Positions 5,598 to 7,790 of a stretch of DNA of 7,790 nt are shown piece after piece. The stretch spans positions 1 through 7,790 of the forward strand of contig JAEZJA010000202.1 of assembly GCA_023415895.1 (NCBI GenBank), in the 5' to 3' direction. Within the stretch, counting starts at the first letter, position 1; each line of letters begins with the position of its first letter. The stretch is from Bacillota bacterium. Lineage in GTDB: Bacteria; Bacillota; Clostridia; Oscillospirales; Acutalibacteraceae. The position numbers and the translations under genes are program-made. The notes beneath the pieces are model-generated. The model did not search any database. It was given only the letters and a program-made list of their open reading frames with translations, and was not told where the DNA came from.

Positions 5598-6311
5598 ATC
5601 TGACTTTTGATGATGCTTGATTATCCGGGAATAAAGGGCGATGCCGCCCAGACTGATAATGCCTGTCACACCAAACAGGATGATCGCCGACACATACTGG
5701 CTGGAGCCGAAAAGATTGCCGCCCACGGTGGAGGAAATGACCGAGGGAATGCGCGCAAGAATGGAAATGGTCAGAAATTCATACAGGCGAATGCGCGTCA
5801 GTCCGGCGAAATAGGTGAACAGATCCTTCGGCGTGCCGGGGATAAAGAACAGAATAAAGATCAGTCGTTTGAGTTTCTTTTCGCTGTTGATAAACCGCAG
5901 GTCGTTGATTTTTTCTCGACTGAAAAACAATTCCACCAGCTTGACACCGAAGCGGCGCGTCAGTATAAAGATGAGGGTCGAGCCTACGGCAACGCCCGCC
6001 ATACACAACAGGGTGCCTTCCACAGCGCCAAAGGCATATCCGGCACCGATTTCCAGCGGCTCCCCCGGTATAAAGGCAATGACCACCTGCAGTAGCTGCA
6101 ATCCGAAAAACACCAAGCGTCCTGTCCAGCCGAACGAATCAATAAAGACGCGGAAATCCTCCGGTGAACGGATCTTACCGATTAGATTGCGGGATACGAA
6201 AATCGTGATGAGCGCAGCAGCCAGTACGATGGCTGTCAAGGTGATGATTCCTAGGATTTGTCTTCGCCTTTTGGATACTGCACTGTCATCGACAATCGGA
6301 TTGCTTTTCAT
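5580..6311 (-). CDS. TVP38/TMEM64 family (VTT domain) membrane protein
   Basis: This is a 243-residue integral membrane protein. A basic cytosolic N-terminus (KRRR, 14-17) leads into a first helix (about 18-40). Further hydrophobic segments lie near 62-84, 97-118, 148-158, 176-195 and 205-228. The VTT (SNARE-associated/DedA-like) core is seen in IPGEPLEIGAGYAFG (81-95), a re-entrant-loop-type motif, and in FIPGTPKDLFTYFAGLT (156-172) followed by Arg187-Ile-Pro. Family members such as YtxB, YdjZ and TVP38 are linked to lipid or small-molecule transport and scrambling, but the substrate is unknown here. The start is supported by GGAGGTG on the minus strand (complement of 6316-6322), five bases before the ATG. 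It is transcribed alone, convergent with the GH25 gene, and overlaps it by 6 bp at the 3' end. The tail KKHKL comes from the shared terminator. A -10-like TATACT (complement of 6348-6353) lies upstream without a good -35. Confidence 0.87.
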   Translation of the reverse strand: MKSNPIVDDSAVSKRRRQILGIITLTAIVLAAALITIFVSRNLIGKIRSPEDFRVFIDSFGWTGRLVFFGLQLLQVVIAFIPGEPLEIGAGYAFGAVEGTLLCMAGVAVGSTLIFILTRRFGVKLVELFFSREKINDLRFINSEKKLKRLIFILFFIPGTPKDLFTYFAGLTRIRLYEFLTISILARIPSVISSTVGGNLFGSSQYVSAIILFGVTGIISLGGIALYSRIIKHHQKSDKKHKL

Positions 6312-6496
6312 GACACACCTCCGTGTACAACCACTCTTGTGTTTTCAGTATACAGAAAAAGCTCGTAAACATCCATCACAAAATTGGTAATATTTCATTA
6401 AGATCTGATGAATCCGCAGAAATCCCCAAAATTCGCTAACAAACAGCCAAATCATCACCCCTGAAGGGAAAATGGGGCCGGGCCGGGGATTCTCTA
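6312..6496. other. Divergent intergenic region
   Basis: This region carries the 5' untranslated region and presumed promoter of the minus-strand membrane protein, and the upstream flank of the SRP RNA promoter. A short dyad is visible: TTCAT (6394-6398) with ATGAA (6408-6412), around AGATCT. A GC-rich GGGGCCGGGCCGGGG run stands out near 6474-6488. I see no gene and no clear terminator. Confidence 0.4.
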
Positions 6497-6525
6497 TTGA
6501 TTTTTAGACAGTAACTGTGTATAAT
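6497..6525 (+). promoter_or_regulatory. Promoter of SRP RNA (and possibly dnaX)
   Basis: TTGATT (6497-6502) and TATAAT (6520-6525) are spaced by exactly 17 bp. The predicted start is near 6532. The boxes are identical in sequence and spacing to the operon promoter at 954-982. Confidence 0.8.
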
Positions 6526-6531
6526 AAATAA

Positions 6532-6615
6532 ACACGCAGACACTCAAGCGAATAACCGATGGCAGACAGCACGCCAATGGCTGTGTCGCCGGTTGTTTTG
6601 CGAAGGCTGCTGTTT
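6532..6615 (+). other. 5' part of the SRP transcript, possible Alu-like domain
   Basis: These ~84 nt lie between the predicted transcription start and the long SRP stem, so they should be part of the primary RNA. They can fold: CTCAA (6543-6547) with TTGAG (6614-6618), AACCG (6554-6558) with CGGTT (6590-6594), and an inner GACAGC / GCTGTGTC hairpin. An Alu-type 5' domain followed by a long helix is the layout of large (Bacillus-type) SRP RNA. However, I do not see the usual paired loops of that domain, so it could instead be a leader that is trimmed off. Confidence 0.4.
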
Positions 6616-6768
6616 GAGCTGTATGTCTTGGGGCATACGGACGGGCGGGTCCTGTGCGACGGTACGCCGTGAACCATGTCAGGCGGGGAACCGAGCAGCA
6701 TTAAGCGGTTGCTGCCGTGCGCCGCAGCCAACCTGTCCGTTCGTATGCCCGAGGGTATACGGCTTTTT
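6616..6768 (+). ncRNA. ffs: Signal recognition particle RNA (4.5S/scRNA)
   Basis: This is the RNA of the signal recognition particle, which binds Ffh and targets nascent membrane and secreted proteins. The conserved domain IV is clear: ATGTCAGG on the 5' side, a CGG-GGAA-CCG tetraloop hairpin (6684-6693), AGCAGCATTAAG on the 3' side, flanked by AACC/GGTT pairs. A long outer helix closes it, pairing about 6621-6650 with 6731-6760 almost throughout (for example GGGCATACG with CGTATGCCC). The helix runs into a T run at 6764-6768, which probably ends transcription. Position 33 bp ahead of dnaX is the usual Firmicutes arrangement. The 5' end may reach back to about 6532 if the upstream folded part belongs to the mature RNA. 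Confidence 0.93.
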
Positions 6769-6801
6769 GATGTCGCGACTTGCAAAGGAAGGTGACGATG
6801 G

Positions 6802-7790
6802 ATGTATCAGGTATTGTACCGAAAATGGCGGCCGCAGACCTTTTCCGATGTATATGGCCAGCCGTTGATTACGGCCGCGCTTAAAAATGAGATGCGCACA
6901 GGCCGTTTGGCGCATGCCTATCTGTTTACAGGTTCGCGTGGAACGGGCAAAACCTCCTGTGCCAAGATTCTGGCAAAAGCCGTCAACTGCCTGCACCCGC
7001 AGGACGGAGATCCCTGCAATGCCTGTGACATCTGCCGGGGCATTGACGACGGCACCATTCTGGATGTCGTGGAAATTGACGCCGCCTCCAACAACGGCGT
7101 AGACAATATTCGTGATTTGCGCGAAGAAATCAGCTTTACGCCGGTGGTGGCCAAATACCGTGTCTACATCATTGACGAAGTGCATATGTTGTCTACAGGT
7201 GCTTTTAATGCCTTGCTGAAAACGCTGGAGGAGCCCCCTGCCCACGCCTTGTTTGTTCTTGCCACAACCGAAGTGCACAAGCTGCCTGCGACGATTCTGT
7301 CGCGTTGTCAGCGTTTCGATTTCGGACGCATTTCACCTGAGGATATTACGGCGCGTATTCACTATATTGCCGAGCAGGAGCAATTCACCATCACCGATGA
7401 TGCGGCGATGCTGATTGCGCGCTTGGCTGACGGCGGTATGCGGGACGCGCTGTCCCTGCTCGATCAGTGCGTGTCACGTTCGCGTGAACTGACGGTTGAC
7501 ATTGTTGCCGATGCGGTGGGCATGGCGGGACGTGACTATCTGTTTGAACTCTCACAGGCGGTGCGTTCGTCCGACGGCGGCGCGGCGCTGGCTTTGATCG
7601 GCAAACTGCATGAGGCCTCACGCGATATGGAGCGCCTGTGTGCCGAGCTGATCGACTTTTATCGCAATTTGATGATTATCAAGAGTGTGCCCGACCCTTC
7701 GGGGCTGATTGTGGCACCACCTTCCGAACTGGAACAGCTGGCCACCGAAGCGGGGGCCTATGAATTGCCCGTGGTGCTGCACTGCATGGA
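6802..7790 (+). CDS. dnaX: DNA polymerase III gamma/tau subunit, 5' part
   Basis: This is the clamp-loader ATPase that assembles the sliding clamp and organises the replisome. The frame is open to the right edge, so only the first 329 residues are present. Domain I-II AAA+ features are complete: YRKWRPQTF (6-14), Walker A GSRGTGKTS (44-52), zinc-binding Cys63, Cys72, Cys75 and Cys78, IDAASNNGVDNIRDLREEI (92-110), Walker B VYIIDEVHML (121-130), sensor-1 LATTE (153-157), arginine finger in SRCQRFDF (167-174) and sensor-2 GGMRDALSLLDQ (211-222). Domain III has started (about 240 onward). The start at 6802 is chosen over the overlapping ATG at 6798 because it is in frame and sits seven bases after GGAAGGTG (6787-6794). 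The tau-specific part, and any frameshift site that would make gamma, lie beyond the window. The SRP RNA is just upstream; read-through from its promoter could drive the gene. Confidence 0.96.
   Translation, partial: MYQVLYRKWRPQTFSDVYGQPLITAALKNEMRTGRLAHAYLFTGSRGTGKTSCAKILAKAVNCLHPQDGDPCNACDICRGIDDGTILDVVEIDAASNNGVDNIRDLREEISFTPVVAKYRVYIIDEVHMLSTGAFNALLKTLEEPPAHALFVLATTEVHKLPATILSRCQRFDFGRISPEDITARIHYIAEQEQFTITDDAAMLIARLADGGMRDALSLLDQCVSRSRELTVDIVADAVGMAGRDYLFELSQAVRSSDGGAALALIGKLHEASRDMERLCAELIDFYRNLMIIKSVPDPSGLIVAPPSELEQLATEAGAYELPVVLHCM

Noticed and set aside
5815..6390. A 191-codon plus-strand frame opposite the membrane protein
   Set aside because: It is the antisense of a clear VTT-domain gene and has no ribosome site or recognisable domain.
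1..7790. CRISPR arrays, tRNA genes or insertion sequences
   Set aside because: I read both strands and found no regularly spaced direct repeats, no tRNA cloverleaf with a T-loop motif and no transposase.

Overview
The window looks like chromosomal DNA from a Gram-positive, low-to-mid GC Clostridia-type bacterium, probably of the Oscillospirales/Ruminococcaceae kind. This rests on strong GGAGG-type ribosome sites, a DUF6514-like small protein, an SRP RNA directly upstream of dnaX (the classic Firmicutes order), and vegetative promoters of the form TTGATT-N17-TATAAT. The taxon is inferred from family and layout, not proven.

Layout. Positions 1-229 are non-coding, with a 71-bp imperfect inverted repeat (102-172). 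A small DUF6514-like gene follows (230-487). A strong intrinsic terminator (614-652) and an unexplained, hairpin-rich stretch (653-950) separate it from a good promoter (954-982). That promoter drives an apparent three-gene operon: an alpha/beta hydrolase (1060-1794), a Mur ligase fused to an N-terminal membrane region (1818-3383), and a D-Ala-D-Ala ligase homologue (3442-4629). A GH25 lysozyme-fold gene (4716-5585) follows. Its ribosome site lies inside a 17-bp hairpin, and several of its conserved active-site residues are missing. Convergent to it on the minus strand is a TVP38/VTT-type membrane protein (5580-6311). The two genes overlap by 6 bp, and one 13-bp terminator hairpin encodes both C-termini. 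Past a 185-bp gap, a second TTGATT-N17-TATAAT promoter (6497-6525) precedes the SRP RNA (core 6616-6768). The start of dnaX (6802 to the right edge, incomplete) follows.

How the genes fit together. The middle block is about the cell wall. The ligase homologue should make a D-Ala-D-Ala-type dipeptide and the Mur ligase should join such a dipeptide to a peptide stem. The Mur ligase lacks the usual N-terminal uridine-nucleotide-binding domain and has membrane helices instead, so its acceptor may be lipid-linked or otherwise membrane-bound. The hydrolase may process a related substrate. The GH25-like protein may bind wall glycan without cutting it. The right end is housekeeping: protein targeting (SRP RNA) and replication (DnaX).

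The best candidates for something undescribed are the hydrolase / membrane Mur ligase / Ddl-like module, and the degenerate, hairpin-controlled GH25 gene next to it.
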